In this document: in pieces, positions 7,587 to 17,294 of the stretch | Position numbering within the stretch: the stretch's first letter is position 1 | Layout of the letters: every line of letters starts with the position of its first letter | NCBI GenBank assembly: GCA_009840635.1 | Contig: VXNL01000098.1 | Location: 46,846-110,845, forward strand | DNA from: Acidobacteriota bacterium | GTDB lineage: Bacteria > Acidobacteriota > Vicinamibacteria > Marinacidobacterales > Marinacidobacteraceae | Length of the DNA: 64,000 nucleotides | Direction of reading: 5' to 3' | Position numbers and translations under genes: made by a program | The notes under the pieces: model-generated | Seen by the model: the letters and a program-made list of their open reading frames with translations, nothing else | The model's database searches: none | What the model was told of the DNA's origin: nothing

Positions 7587-9269
7587 ATGACGCGAAAGGC
7601 AACCCGATTCGGCCTGTTTCTGATCCTCGCTTCCGGGCTTGGCCTGCTGGCCTGTGGAGCGCCCGAGACGGAGGACCCGATGGCCCCCGCAACCGGCGCG
7701 CTCGGCGTCCGGGCTGACGGCGACACCGAAATCGCCCCCGACCTGTCGCAGGTTCCCGAGGAACTCCAGCAGATCTTCCAGCACATCGACGACAACGTCG
7801 ACGCACACACCATGAACCTCCGCCGCTGGATCCAGCAGCCCAGCATCTCCAACTCCGGGGAAGGCATCCCCGAGTCCGCCCAGATGGTGAAGGGCTTCTT
7901 CGACCAGCTCGGCTGCCAGCAGTCGCAGGTCTACGAGATCCCGATGACCGAGTGGGGCCAACCCGGTAATCCGGTGGTCTACGCGAACTGCAACTACGGG
8001 GCGGAGCGCACGCTGCTCATCTACTGGATGTACGACACGATGCCCATCACCCAGCCCGAGGCCTGGGTGCTGCCGCCGTTCGACGGCGAGTTCACCGAGT
8101 TCGGCCCCTTCAAGAAGGTGATGATCGGCCGGGGCGCCACGAACTCCAAGGGCCCCCAGATGGTCCAGTGGAACGCGTTCCACTCCATCCTGGAAGTCAC
8201 CGGAACCATGCCGGTGAACCTGATCTTCATCGCCGAGGGCGACGAGGAGCGGATGTCCATCGGCCTCCGCCAGTTCGTCCGCGAGAACCCGGATCTCTTC
8301 CGCGAGGCGGATGCGATGTACCGCTTCGGCTCCCAGTCCCGCTCCGGCGCCGCCGGGATCGGCGGCGGCTCGGAGGGCTGCGTCTACATCGAACTCACTA
8401 CCAGCGGCGCGAGCTGGGGGCGAGGCCCGGTGGCCTCCAACATCCACGGGGCGCACAAGCGTTCCACCGACGCCCCGGCGCTCCGGCACGTGAAGATGCT
8501 CTCCTCGCTCGTTTCCGAAGACGGGAACCGGGTCCACGTGCCGGGTTTCTACGACGGCGCCGACCCGCTGAACGACGCCGAGGAGGCGATGTTCCAGAGT
8601 GCGGCCGAAAACCTCGATATGACGATCGCCGCCGAGAACATCGGGGTGGCCCGCTTCATTAGCGACGACCCTCTGACCTACCTGAAGAGCGCGCGCTACG
8701 GGATCTCCTTCAACATGGACGGCGTCTGGGCCGGCAACATGTACCCGGGCGGCGCCGGCGCGATCCTGCCGAACCGGATCACTTCCAAGCACAACATGCG
8801 CTACGTCCCGAGCATGGACGGCCTGGACATGGTCCAGAAGATCCGGGACTACCTCGACGAGCAGGGCTACGAGGACGTCGAGATGACGATCATCGGCGAC
8901 GTGCCGTGGTCGAAGTCCAGCTATGACAACCGGGCGGCGGACTCGCTGCTCCGCACCTACGACATTTTCGGGATCCGCTACCGGGATCCCATCGAGGGCG
9001 AGACCATCCTCGGCGGTTACTGGCCCGCCTATCTCTTCAGCGGCCGGGACGGAGACTTCGCGGACGGAACCGACCTCTCGATGCCGATCGTGGGCGGGGC
9101 CGCCGGCCACGGCGGCGGCGCCCACGCGGCCAACGAGTTTTGGGTGATCGAGGGCGCCGGCGAGGTCTACGGGATTGCCGGCGCCGCGAAGTCGATCGCC
9201 ACCTTCGTCTATGCCTACGCCGGACTGCTCCCCGACGCTCCGGCCGAGACGGGGATGGACGAGGACTAG
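7587..9269 (+). CDS. M20-like peptidase lipoprotein with altered metal site, copy 2
   Basis: 560 aa, the same length as copy 1 and differing from it by eye at only a few dozen positions, mostly in the signal and linker. ATG with AAGGAG 6 nt upstream; lipobox LLAC, Cys23. Residues of note: Trp147-Met148-Tyr149-Asp150 where M20 enzymes have a GHxD-type motif; Asn186 for the metal-bridging Asp; Glu220-Glu221 (general base and ligand, kept); Asn377 in FNMDG where carnosinases have a substrate-contacting His; His513 (kept). The uniform length and close identity suggest a recent tandem duplication under selection. Downstream, after a weak hairpin, is a MacB-type ATPase and permease; whether they work with the lipoprotein is unknown. 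Confidence 0.88.
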   Translation: MTRKATRFGLFLILASGLGLLACGAPETEDPMAPATGALGVRADGDTEIAPDLSQVPEELQQIFQHIDDNVDAHTMNLRRWIQQPSISNSGEGIPESAQMVKGFFDQLGCQQSQVYEIPMTEWGQPGNPVVYANCNYGAERTLLIYWMYDTMPITQPEAWVLPPFDGEFTEFGPFKKVMIGRGATNSKGPQMVQWNAFHSILEVTGTMPVNLIFIAEGDEERMSIGLRQFVRENPDLFREADAMYRFGSQSRSGAAGIGGGSEGCVYIELTTSGASWGRGPVASNIHGAHKRSTDAPALRHVKMLSSLVSEDGNRVHVPGFYDGADPLNDAEEAMFQSAAENLDMTIAAENIGVARFISDDPLTYLKSARYGISFNMDGVWAGNMYPGGAGAILPNRITSKHNMRYVPSMDGLDMVQKIRDYLDEQGYEDVEMTIIGDVPWSKSSYDNRAADSLLRTYDIFGIRYRDPIEGETILGGYWPAYLFSGRDGDFADGTDLSMPIVGGAAGHGGGAHAANEFWVIEGAGEVYGIAGAAKSIATFVYAYAGLLPDAPAETGMDED

Positions 9270-9295
9270 AGAGCTGCGGTCGCGCTCGCCCCGCG

Positions 9296-9324
9296 GACCC
9301 CGGCTCCCGGACGGGGGCCGGGTC
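9296..9324 (+). terminator. Weak hairpin after M20-like copy 2
   Basis: GACCCCGGC (9296-9304) faces GCCGGGTC (9317-9324) with one bulged C and a 12-nt loop. There is no T-run. It may attenuate read-through into the ABC transporter genes. Confidence 0.25.
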
Positions 9325-9386
9325 CGACGCTTCGGGACGGCGAACAACCCCTGAGGCCCCAACAAACCACTCTGGAGGAACCGCCG

Positions 9387-10098
<712 letters not shown>

Positions 10099-10106
<8 letters not shown>

Positions 10107-11640
10107 GCGACTTCCACTGAACCGGGCGCAGATCCAGAGCCTGGTGCGCGAAATGCCGGCCGAGCGGCGCACGGCGCTCGAGACCGCTTCCCAGAGCCTT
10201 CGCCGCTATCCGCTTCGGACCGCGCTGACTCTCCTCGGGCTCGCGTTCGGGGTCGCCGCGCTGATGGCCACCATCGCCCTCGGGCGCGGGGCGCAGGGGG
10301 CGATCCGGGACCAGGTCCGCGCCGCGGGTCTCAACGTGATCGAGATCACCGCCGGGAACTACCGGACCCGCGGCGAGCGGCCGATCGGGGGCGTCGAAGC
10401 GCCGGCACGGCACGGGGCGGCGCTTCCGCCGGGCGCGCTCGAGCGCCTGCTCCGCAAGATCGAGCCGGTCGCGCTCGCGCATCCCGAGAACGACCCGATG
10501 GAAAAGCACGACCATCCGACGGCCGCCGAGCGGCTCGGGGACTCGGCCGCGGGTCTCGGCGCCGCCGCCACCCTCACGAGCGACGACGCGGAAGCGATCT
10601 CATCCGTGCCGGGAGTGGCCCATGTGGCGTCGGGCATCCATGAGAGCGTCCGGGTCTTCGCCGGCGACCGCCGCTGGTTCACGCGCCTTCACGGGACCGA
10701 CGTGGACCTCGTGGAGATCCGCCGCTCGTTCGCGATGCAGCACGGAAGGTTCTTCAGTTCCGGCGAACTGCGGCGCTCCTCCCAGGTGGTGGTGCTCGGC
10801 AGCGTCGCCCGGGATCAGCTCTTCGGCCAGGACGAGGATCCGGTCGGCCGCGAGGTCACGATCTGGAACCAGGCCTTCGAGGTGGTCGGCGTTGTGGTGA
10901 GCACCAACTGGATGAATCCCGGTGCTCCCGGTGACGACGAGTTCGACGCGGTGTACACCCCCTTCACGACGGTCCACCAGCTGCTCAACGTCACGAACCT
11001 CAACTCCATCACCGTCACGGCGGCCTCGTCCGGAAGAGTCACCGAGGTGTCGCGGGCCATCACCGATCTGCTCCGCGAGCGGCACGGCATCGGCGAGACC
11101 CAGGCCGACGACTTCACCGTGACCACCCAGGCGTCGGAAGTGCTCGGCAAGGGGCTCCATCCGAAGGTGGCCGAAACCCTCGCCGGCAACATTCCGAACC
11201 TGGAGCGCACCACCCTCGCCCAGCTCGCCTCCACCCTCGAGCGGTCCAGTCGGACCATGTCGGCACTGCTGCTCGCCATCGCGCTCGTTTCGCTGATCGT
11301 GGGCGCGATCGGCATCTCGAACGTGATGCTGCTTTCGGTACGCGAGCGGATTCGCGAAATCGGACTCCGGATGGCGGTCGGAGCGCAGACCGGGGACGTC
11401 GGCAGTCAGTTCCTCACCGAATCGGTGCTCCTCGGCGCCGCGGGCGGTGTCCTCGGTGTCGTGATCGGAGCGGTCGCCGCCGTGGTGGTCGAGAGCTCCT
11501 TCGGGCTGGCCGTCGAGGTCTCGGTGGTCGCCGGCCTGATCTCGTTCGTAGTGGCGCTGCTCACCGGGGTGATCGCCGGCGTGAGCCCGGCGCGGCGGGC
11601 CGCGCGGCTCGATCCGATCGTCGCGCTCGGTTCGGAGTAG
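10099..11640 (+). CDS. MacB-like ABC permease with His-rich insertion
   Basis: 513-aa FtsX/MacB permease, GTG start inside the end of the ATPase gene. It is a paralogue of the permease at 2390: PLRTALTLLGLAFGVAAL at the first helix, then the periplasmic domain, then LIVGAIGISNVMLLSVRE and the closing ARRAARLDPIVALGSE. It is 65 residues longer. Part of the excess is an insertion at about residues 95-150 containing HPENDPMEKHDHPTAAERLG, absent from the paralogue, which moves from its glycine-rich strand directly into the TLTPEDAEAI helix (here TLTSDDAEAI). The insertion is rich in His and acidic residues and would face the periplasm. It could bind metal or a partner; that is a guess. Confidence 0.9.
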
Positions 11641-11641
11641 C

Positions 11642-11687
11642 GGCTTGGAACGCCGGCTTCAGCCGGCACAGCCCGCCGAAGGCGGGC
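11642..11687 (+). repeat. REP-like palindrome, subfamily A
   Basis: Head GGCTTGGAAC, then stem GCCGGCT-TC-AGCCGGC (11652-11667), then a second stem GCCCGCC-GAA-GGCGGGC (11671-11687). It lies just after the permease stop and forms an inverted pair with the subfamily-B copy at 11716. Related copies occur at 44561, 44680, 48711, 48800 and 63908. Confidence 0.8.
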
Positions 11688-11715
11688 GGCGGGACCGGCC
11701 TCGTGCGCCGGGAGG

Positions 11716-11746
11716 GCGATGCCGGCCGCAGGCCGGCGCTCCGAGC
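11716..11746 (-). repeat. REP-like palindrome, subfamily B
   Basis: GCGAT, stem GCCGGCC-GCA-GGCCGGC (11721-11737), GCTCCGAGC. The reverse complement reads GCTCGGAGCGCCGGCC and so on, which aligns with the subfamily-A head GGCTTGGAACGCCGGC, so A and B are variants of one repeat. It ends 4 bp before the stop of the minus-strand GWxTD gene. Confidence 0.8.
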
Positions 11747-11750
11747 GCCT

Positions 11751-13964
11751 CTACTGGTTCCGCCGCTGTTCCCGCGATTGGGCGCCGCGCTCCGCTTCGG
11801 TGACCCGCGTCAGGGCCTCTTCCACCTGCGGCTGCTCCGCATCGAGCGCGAGCGACCGCTCAAATGCCTCCCGGGCCCCCTCGAAGTCGGAAACCTGGAA
11901 GCGGGCGAGCCCGAGGAGATTCAGGCTCTGGGTGTCCGGGTTCTCGAGGAGGATGGCTCTCGCGAGCAGGTCCTCCGCCTCTTCGTAGCGGGCCAGGTGG
12001 AAGTACGCCTCTCCGAGCACCCGGAGCAGAGCGTAGCGATCCTGGACATGCTCGTAGACGGGCTCAAGCAGTTCTACAACCCTCGACGGGTTGCCCGCCT
12101 CGACCTCGAGCTGGGCGAGGAGTTCCCGCGCGCGTCCGAGACGGGGCGCCATGGCGACCGCTTGCTCGACCATCGGCCGGGCTTCTTCCGTCCGTTCGAG
12201 CGCCATCAACTGCTCGCCAATGGCGAGGCTGGTGAAGCCGGGGTTCTCCGGGCCGAACGGGAGCATGGTGCCGTGGAAGCCCGCTTCGAGCAGGTCCCCC
12301 CGGGGAGACACCGAGAACTCCGCACGGCGTGAAGACAGCGTGCCTCCGGCCCGGTCGAGCAACTCCACCTGGAGTTCATAGCGGCCCGCTCCGATGTCGA
12401 GGAGGGAGAAGTCGAGCGCCACGAGAGCGGTCGCCGCGTCCGGCTCCGCCGACTCGTCGCTCGTGTAGATCACATCACCGTCGGTGAGCGGGTCGCGGCT
12501 CACGATCCGGAAACGGACGGATGCGCCATCAGGCGCGCTTTCGGGCGCGACCGCGGCGACGAAATTGTCCCCGATCGTGTACACCGCCTGCGGATTCGGC
12601 ACGACGCCGGAAAAGCCGATCCGGAAGGGGCGGTACTGCGCGCGGCCGGCCTCGATGCGCCGTCCGAGGACCAGGTCGCTGAGGCGCGGGGTGCCGTCGC
12701 GGGGAGGCACGGTGACATCCGTTTCCACCAGGGTGTAGCTCTTCGCGCAATCCTCTTCGTCCCGCGAGGCGCACGCCCGGTTCCGAAGCACGATCCGGAT
12801 CGTGTGATCTCCCGGAACCAGGGGCAGCACCCCGGACCAGGAGAACGGACGCTGCAAGGTCCCGCGGGCCTGTTCATCGGTCAGCGAGACGAACGACTCC
12901 TTCCGGAACTCGGTCACCACCTGCTCCGGGTCGTCGCGGAGGACAGCTTCAACGGTGCCGATGAACGAGGTGTCATAGGTGGCGCGATCCTCGTTGCGGA
13001 TGAAGGCGGTGTATTGGGCGTCCACCTGGACCACCCAGTGCAGGAAGGAGGCGTTCTCGGGACCGGGAAGCACCGCCACTGCCCCGTACCCGGGCACGTA
13101 GGTGAACAGGTAGTCGGCCTCGATGGCGCCGCGCTCGAAGTCGAGCCGGTCGGCGTAGCTGTCATCCAGCCCCCGGAACGGCACCTCGTGGATGTCCCCG
13201 AGCAAGGACAGCGAGCCGAAAGGCACCGCCTGGAACCGGGTGATGTCCTGCTCGTCGGTGCGGAAGGACATGGCGGCGTTCGCGATCTCGGGGTCGAACT
13301 CGTAGAGGATTTCGTAGGCGCGCTCCACCTCGTCCCGGAAGTCGCGCCGCTCCGGCTGGTAGCCGGTCAGGAGCGCCGTCGGTCCGTCCGATATGGGGTC
13401 GTAGAGCTGCAACTCCCCGACGCCGTGGCGCCTCCAGAAGAGCAGGTAGAAGAAGGCCGGGAGTCCGAAACGCTTCAACTCGGAGTTGTTGTAGAACCAG
13501 AGTTCGGTCGGGTAGATCTCGTCGCGGGCCTCGTAGTTCTGGATGGAACGGGGCGGCCCGAGCAGGATGTAGTAGCGGCCGCGGTCGGTCTGCCAACCCT
13601 CGCGGAAGGTCGAGCGGCCGAACCAGTTGTTCACGTAGTCGAGCCGTTCGTAGTGCTCGACCTGGAACTCGTTCTCCGGCGTGGAGGGGTTGTGGTCACG
13701 CTTGCGCCAGAAGGCGTCCCTGAACGCGTTGCGCTGGGTTTCCGAGGTCAGGTTCAGGAACACGCGCTTCTCGCGATCCGTGATGAGGTAGGGCACCTCT
13801 TCCTCGAACCACACGCGCCAGGGCTCCGGGAGAGCGGCGATCTGTTCCTTTTCGCTCAGCTCTTCCTGCGCCGCCGCGAGCCCAACCCCGAAAACTCCCG
13901 AAACAAGGAGCGCCGCACACAGCAGCCGCGCCCCGCGAAATCTCGACTTCATGGCCCGGATCAT
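11751..13964 (-). CDS. GWxTD-domain exported protein with C-terminal TPRs
   Basis: 737 aa. The chosen ATG (MIRAMKSRFRGARLL) has GGGGA 5 nt upstream; a second ATG four codons later lacks one. A Sec signal peptide ends near AAAQEE. The GWxTD domain contains the name motif, GWQTDRGRYYILLGPP, near residue 120, followed by LWFYNN and a long beta-rich middle. The last ~170 residues are TPR-like helices (ALLRVLGEAYFHLARYEEAE, LNLLGLARFQVSDFEGAREA). The function of GWxTD proteins is not established; the family is typical of Acidobacteriota and Gemmatimonadota. It diverges from a TPR/CRTAC gene pair, which suggests shared regulation from the 115 bp between them. Confidence 0.88.
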   Translation of the reverse strand: MIRAMKSRFRGARLLCAALLVSGVFGVGLAAAQEELSEKEQIAALPEPWRVWFEEEVPYLITDREKRVFLNLTSETQRNAFRDAFWRKRDHNPSTPENEFQVEHYERLDYVNNWFGRSTFREGWQTDRGRYYILLGPPRSIQNYEARDEIYPTELWFYNNSELKRFGLPAFFYLLFWRRHGVGELQLYDPISDGPTALLTGYQPERRDFRDEVERAYEILYEFDPEIANAAMSFRTDEQDITRFQAVPFGSLSLLGDIHEVPFRGLDDSYADRLDFERGAIEADYLFTYVPGYGAVAVLPGPENASFLHWVVQVDAQYTAFIRNEDRATYDTSFIGTVEAVLRDDPEQVVTEFRKESFVSLTDEQARGTLQRPFSWSGVLPLVPGDHTIRIVLRNRACASRDEEDCAKSYTLVETDVTVPPRDGTPRLSDLVLGRRIEAGRAQYRPFRIGFSGVVPNPQAVYTIGDNFVAAVAPESAPDGASVRFRIVSRDPLTDGDVIYTSDESAEPDAATALVALDFSLLDIGAGRYELQVELLDRAGGTLSSRRAEFSVSPRGDLLEAGFHGTMLPFGPENPGFTSLAIGEQLMALERTEEARPMVEQAVAMAPRLGRARELLAQLEVEAGNPSRVVELLEPVYEHVQDRYALLRVLGEAYFHLARYEEAEDLLARAILLENPDTQSLNLLGLARFQVSDFEGAREAFERSLALDAEQPQVEEALTRVTEAERGAQSREQRRNQ

Positions 13965-14079
13965 GGTAGTCCCCGCGATACCGGCGCGCAAAGTGCGGGG
14001 CGGTTCAGCCTGGGAGTCCCAGGCAACGGTTCCCCCGCCGGTCTCCTCCTGAATCTTGCGATACTCCGTTCCGCAGACG

Positions 14080-15597
14080 ATGAGGCTGTTCTCCCACCGC
14101 GCGGGCCACGTGCTGGCCCTGCTCGCCGTCGTTTCGGCCGCAGGGGCAGCGCAACCGAACCCGGTCGAGACCGCCCGGCAATTGGTGGAGCAGGGCCGGA
14201 TCGAAGAGGCCATTCCCTACCTGGAGCGGGCGCGGAGCGCCGATCCCACGAATCCGCAGGCACTCTGGATGCTCGCGGTGGCCCGGTTGCGGCTCGGCGA
14301 TTTCCCCGAGGCGGCCGCGCTCGCCGAAGAGTTCGGCCGGCTGGTTCCGGAAAACACGACGGGACCGCTGCTCCGCGCGAGCGCGTTGACCGCCCTCGGG
14401 CGGCTTCCCGAAGCCGCAGCGGCCCTCCGCGAGGTCCTGGCGCTGGATCCCCGGCACCCCGAGGCGCGCCGGGACCTGGCCGTCCTGCTCGGCAGGATGG
14501 GAGAAGGGGAGGAAGCGATTCGAAGGTTGGAGGAACTTCGGAGCGAGTATCCGGGCCGACCCGAGGTGCTGGCGCCCCTCGGCGTGCTCTTTGTGCAGGC
14601 CGGGCGGAGGCCGGAGGGTATTTCGGCGCTACAGCAGGCGGCACAGGTGAATCCCGATTCCTTCGAGGCGCGTCACCATCTGGGCGCGCTCTATTCGGAA
14701 CTCGGACAGTACGAGATGGCCGAACCCCACCTGGCGGCCGCGCTGAGGCTCCAGCCGGGCAATCCCGGCACGCTGTTCGAGACCTGTCTCCTGCGTTCGC
14801 GCGAAGAGCGGCTCGAGGAGGCCCGGGAGGCATGCGCCGAGGCCGCCCGGACAGCTCCCGAGAACGCGGAGGCGCAGTTTGCGAATGGCGACGTACTGCA
14901 CTATCTCCAGGAGGGAGAGGAAGCCGAGGGAGCCTACCGGGAGGCGATCCGGCTGAACCCGCACCACTCCCGGGCCCGGTTCCGTCTCGGCCTGCTGCTC
15001 CACGAGGCCGGGCGCAGCGCCGAGGCGATCCCGGTGCTGACGCCGGCGGTCGAGGAGGCGGGCGCCTTGCCGAACCCGGAGCACCTCGCGGGCGGCTTGA
15101 CGACGCTCGGACAGGCTCTGGCGGCGGTGGACGATACGGACGGAGCCGCCCGCCGGCTGGAAGCGGCCATCGCGGCCGCTCCCACCCTCCCCGAACCCCA
15201 CCTCCACCTGGGGAACCTGCTGGCGCGGAGCGGCGATCCCGCCCAGGCGGAGAAGGGCCGCGGACACCTCCAGCGATTCGCCGAACTCCGGCAGTTCTCC
15301 GATCGGACGAACGAACTGAAGGCGATGGTCAATGCGAACCCGGGGGCCCGCGAGCCCAAGATGGCGCTGATCGCCCATCTGATCGTCGGCGGGGCGCCCG
15401 GCCTCGCGGTCGAGGAGTCCGGCCGGCTGCTGGCCCTGGCTGCCGCCGAACCCGTGCACCACCTGCTCTACGCCGAGTCGCTGGCAGCGAGCGGCCAGCC
15501 GGAGGAGGCGCTCGGGGTACTCGAAGCCGCGCTTTCCGACTGGCCGGACAACGCCGAACTCCTCGCAGCGGCGACGCGCCTCGGCCGGAACCGGTGA
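14080..15597 (+). CDS. Exported TPR-repeat protein
   Basis: 505 aa from the ATG at 14080, which gives a proper Sec signal (HVLALLAVVSAAGAAQP); a TTG 24 bp upstream is possible. The rest is tandem TPR units: EQGRIEEAIPYLERARSADP, LGRLPEAAAALREVLALDP, LGQYEMAEPHLAAALRLQP, LHEAGRSAEAIPVLTPAVEE and others, about ten repeats. It probably works as a periplasmic scaffold. Its TGA overlaps the GTG of the downstream CRTAC gene, so the two are co-translated; TPR and ASPIC/UnbV proteins often pair in this way. It ends in another TPR pair (SGQPEEALGVLEAALSDWPD). Confidence 0.87.
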   Translation: MRLFSHRAGHVLALLAVVSAAGAAQPNPVETARQLVEQGRIEEAIPYLERARSADPTNPQALWMLAVARLRLGDFPEAAALAEEFGRLVPENTTGPLLRASALTALGRLPEAAAALREVLALDPRHPEARRDLAVLLGRMGEGEEAIRRLEELRSEYPGRPEVLAPLGVLFVQAGRRPEGISALQQAAQVNPDSFEARHHLGALYSELGQYEMAEPHLAAALRLQPGNPGTLFETCLLRSREERLEEAREACAEAARTAPENAEAQFANGDVLHYLQEGEEAEGAYREAIRLNPHHSRARFRLGLLLHEAGRSAEAIPVLTPAVEEAGALPNPEHLAGGLTTLGQALAAVDDTDGAARRLEAAIAAAPTLPEPHLHLGNLLARSGDPAQAEKGRGHLQRFAELRQFSDRTNELKAMVNANPGAREPKMALIAHLIVGGAPGLAVEESGRLLALAAAEPVHHLLYAESLAASGQPEEALGVLEAALSDWPDNAELLAAATRLGRNR

Positions 15598-17294
15598 CGT
15601 TCGGACGGCGTCGCCCCTGGCGCTACATCTCCGCCGCGCTCGCGATCCTCTTCCTCCTGCCGGGGTCGGCCGGGTTCAGCGCCACCGGCGGCCAGATCCG
15701 TCTCGAGGAAGTGAGCGGAGCCAGCGGAATCGACTACCGGAACGTGAGCGGAGAGCCGGAAAAGCGGTTCATCGTCTCTTCCCTCGGGGCGGGCGCCGGC
15801 CTCCTCGACTATGACCAGGACGGCGACCTCGACCTCTACCTCGTCAACGGCGCCCCGCTGGAAGACCGGACCCCCGGTCCCGGGCTGCCGAACCAGCTCT
15901 TCCGGAACGAAGGGGGATTCCGGTTCAGCGACCAGACCGAGGCCGCGGGCGTCGGCGACACCGGCTGGGGTTACGGAGTCGCGGCGGGGGACGTCGACAA
16001 CGACGGCTTCCCGGACCTCTACGTCACGAATCTGGGCGAAAACGTCCTCTACCGAAACCGGGGGGACGGCACCTTCGAGCGCGTCCCCGCCGCCGGTGGC
16101 GCTTCGCACCCCGGTTACTCCACCTCCGCGGCGTTCCTCGACGCCGAAGGCGACGGCGACCTGGACCTGGTGGTGCTGGGTTACACGGAGGACTCCATCG
16201 AGTCGCTCCCGCTCCCGGGCGCCGCGGCGAGCTGCGTCTGGTTCGGGCTTCCGGTCTTTTGCGGTCCCTCCGGGCTGATTCCGGCGGAAGACGGGTTCTT
16301 CCGGAATCGGGGCGACGGGACGTTCGAGGATTTCACCACGGGGTCGGGGATTGCCGCGGCCGAGGCCGGCTACGGCCTGGGGGTGGTCGCGGGAGACCTG
16401 GACGCGGATGGGGACACCGACCTCTACGTTGCGAACGACTCGGTGCCGAACCACCTCTTCGTGAACGACGGCCAGGGGAGGTTCAGCGAACAGGCGCTCC
16501 TCTCCGGGACCGCCTACAACGTGGACGGCCTCGCCCAGGCGGGGATGGGGGTGGACGCCGGCGACTTCGACGAGGACGGCCAGCTCGATCTCTTCGTGAC
16601 GAACTTCTCCCACGACACGAACACGGCCTACCGGAACGCGGGAAGCGGTTTCTTCGAGGACAGCACCACCCGGAACGAGCTGCGGATGCCGGGCTGGTTC
16701 TACCTGGGCTGGGGGACCCGGTTCATCGACCTGGACGCCGACGGGTGGCTCGATCTCTTCGTCGCCAACGGACACGTCTACCCGGACGCCGAAGCCGCCG
16801 GCAGCGGCACGCGCTACCTGATGAAGAACCAGATCTTCCGGAACCAGGGCGGCGGGACGTTTCTCGAAGACGAGTGGGACGGGCCGGAACGCTCGAGCCG
16901 GGGGGTCGCCTTCGGGGACCTCGACGGCGACGCGCTACCCGACCTGGTGGTCGTGAACATCGATGAGGAAGCGGCGCTGTTCCGGAACGCGAGCGGGGGC
17001 CGCGGGGTCACGTTACAGCCTGTGGGCACCCGGGCGCCGCGTGACGGGACCGGGGCCCGGGTGGCGTTCTCCACCGGGGACGGGGTGCAGCGACTCCGTG
17101 AGGCGCACCGCAGCGGGAGTTTCCTGTCGTCGAACGATCCGCGCGTGCACCTCGGGGCCGGCGACGGCGAGACGATCCTGGACGTGGTCGTGCGCTGGCC
17201 GGGAGGCGCGGCGGAGCGTCTCGGCGACCTTACGGCGGACGGCCGGGTGATCGCGGTGCGCGAGGGCGCCGGGGTGGTCGCGGTCCTGCGTTAA
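15594..17294 (+). CDS. CRTAC protein: FG-GAP/VCBS repeats with ASPIC/UnbV domain
   Basis: 566 aa, GTG start overlapping the TPR gene stop (GTGA). After a signal-like helix (ISAALAILFLLPGSAGF) there are about seven calcium-binding FG-GAP/VCBS blades, each with a DxDxDGxxD loop: DYDQDGDLDLYLVNG, DVDNDGFPDLYVTNLG, DAEGDGDLDLVVLG, DLDADGDTDLYVANDS, DFDEDGQLDLFVTNFS, DLDADGWLDLFVANGH, DLDGDALPDLVVVNI. They should close into a beta-propeller. The C-terminal ~100 residues (GTGARVAFSTGDGVQ, VVVRWPGGAAERL) form an ASPIC/UnbV domain. It is an exported propeller likely to bind a partner or glycan. Its TAA overlaps the stop of the convergent glycosyltransferase. Confidence 0.9.
   Translation: MTFGRRRPWRYISAALAILFLLPGSAGFSATGGQIRLEEVSGASGIDYRNVSGEPEKRFIVSSLGAGAGLLDYDQDGDLDLYLVNGAPLEDRTPGPGLPNQLFRNEGGFRFSDQTEAAGVGDTGWGYGVAAGDVDNDGFPDLYVTNLGENVLYRNRGDGTFERVPAAGGASHPGYSTSAAFLDAEGDGDLDLVVLGYTEDSIESLPLPGAAASCVWFGLPVFCGPSGLIPAEDGFFRNRGDGTFEDFTTGSGIAAAEAGYGLGVVAGDLDADGDTDLYVANDSVPNHLFVNDGQGRFSEQALLSGTAYNVDGLAQAGMGVDAGDFDEDGQLDLFVTNFSHDTNTAYRNAGSGFFEDSTTRNELRMPGWFYLGWGTRFIDLDADGWLDLFVANGHVYPDAEAAGSGTRYLMKNQIFRNQGGGTFLEDEWDGPERSSRGVAFGDLDGDALPDLVVVNIDEEAALFRNASGGRGVTLQPVGTRAPRDGTGARVAFSTGDGVQRLREAHRSGSFLSSNDPRVHLGAGDGETILDVVVRWPGGAAERLGDLTADGRVIAVREGAGVVAVLR

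Noticed and set aside
12804..15593. Very long plus-strand frame running into the CRTAC gene
   Set aside because: The part before 15594 is antisense to the GWxTD gene and out of frame with the TPR gene. Only the CRTAC part has homologous features.
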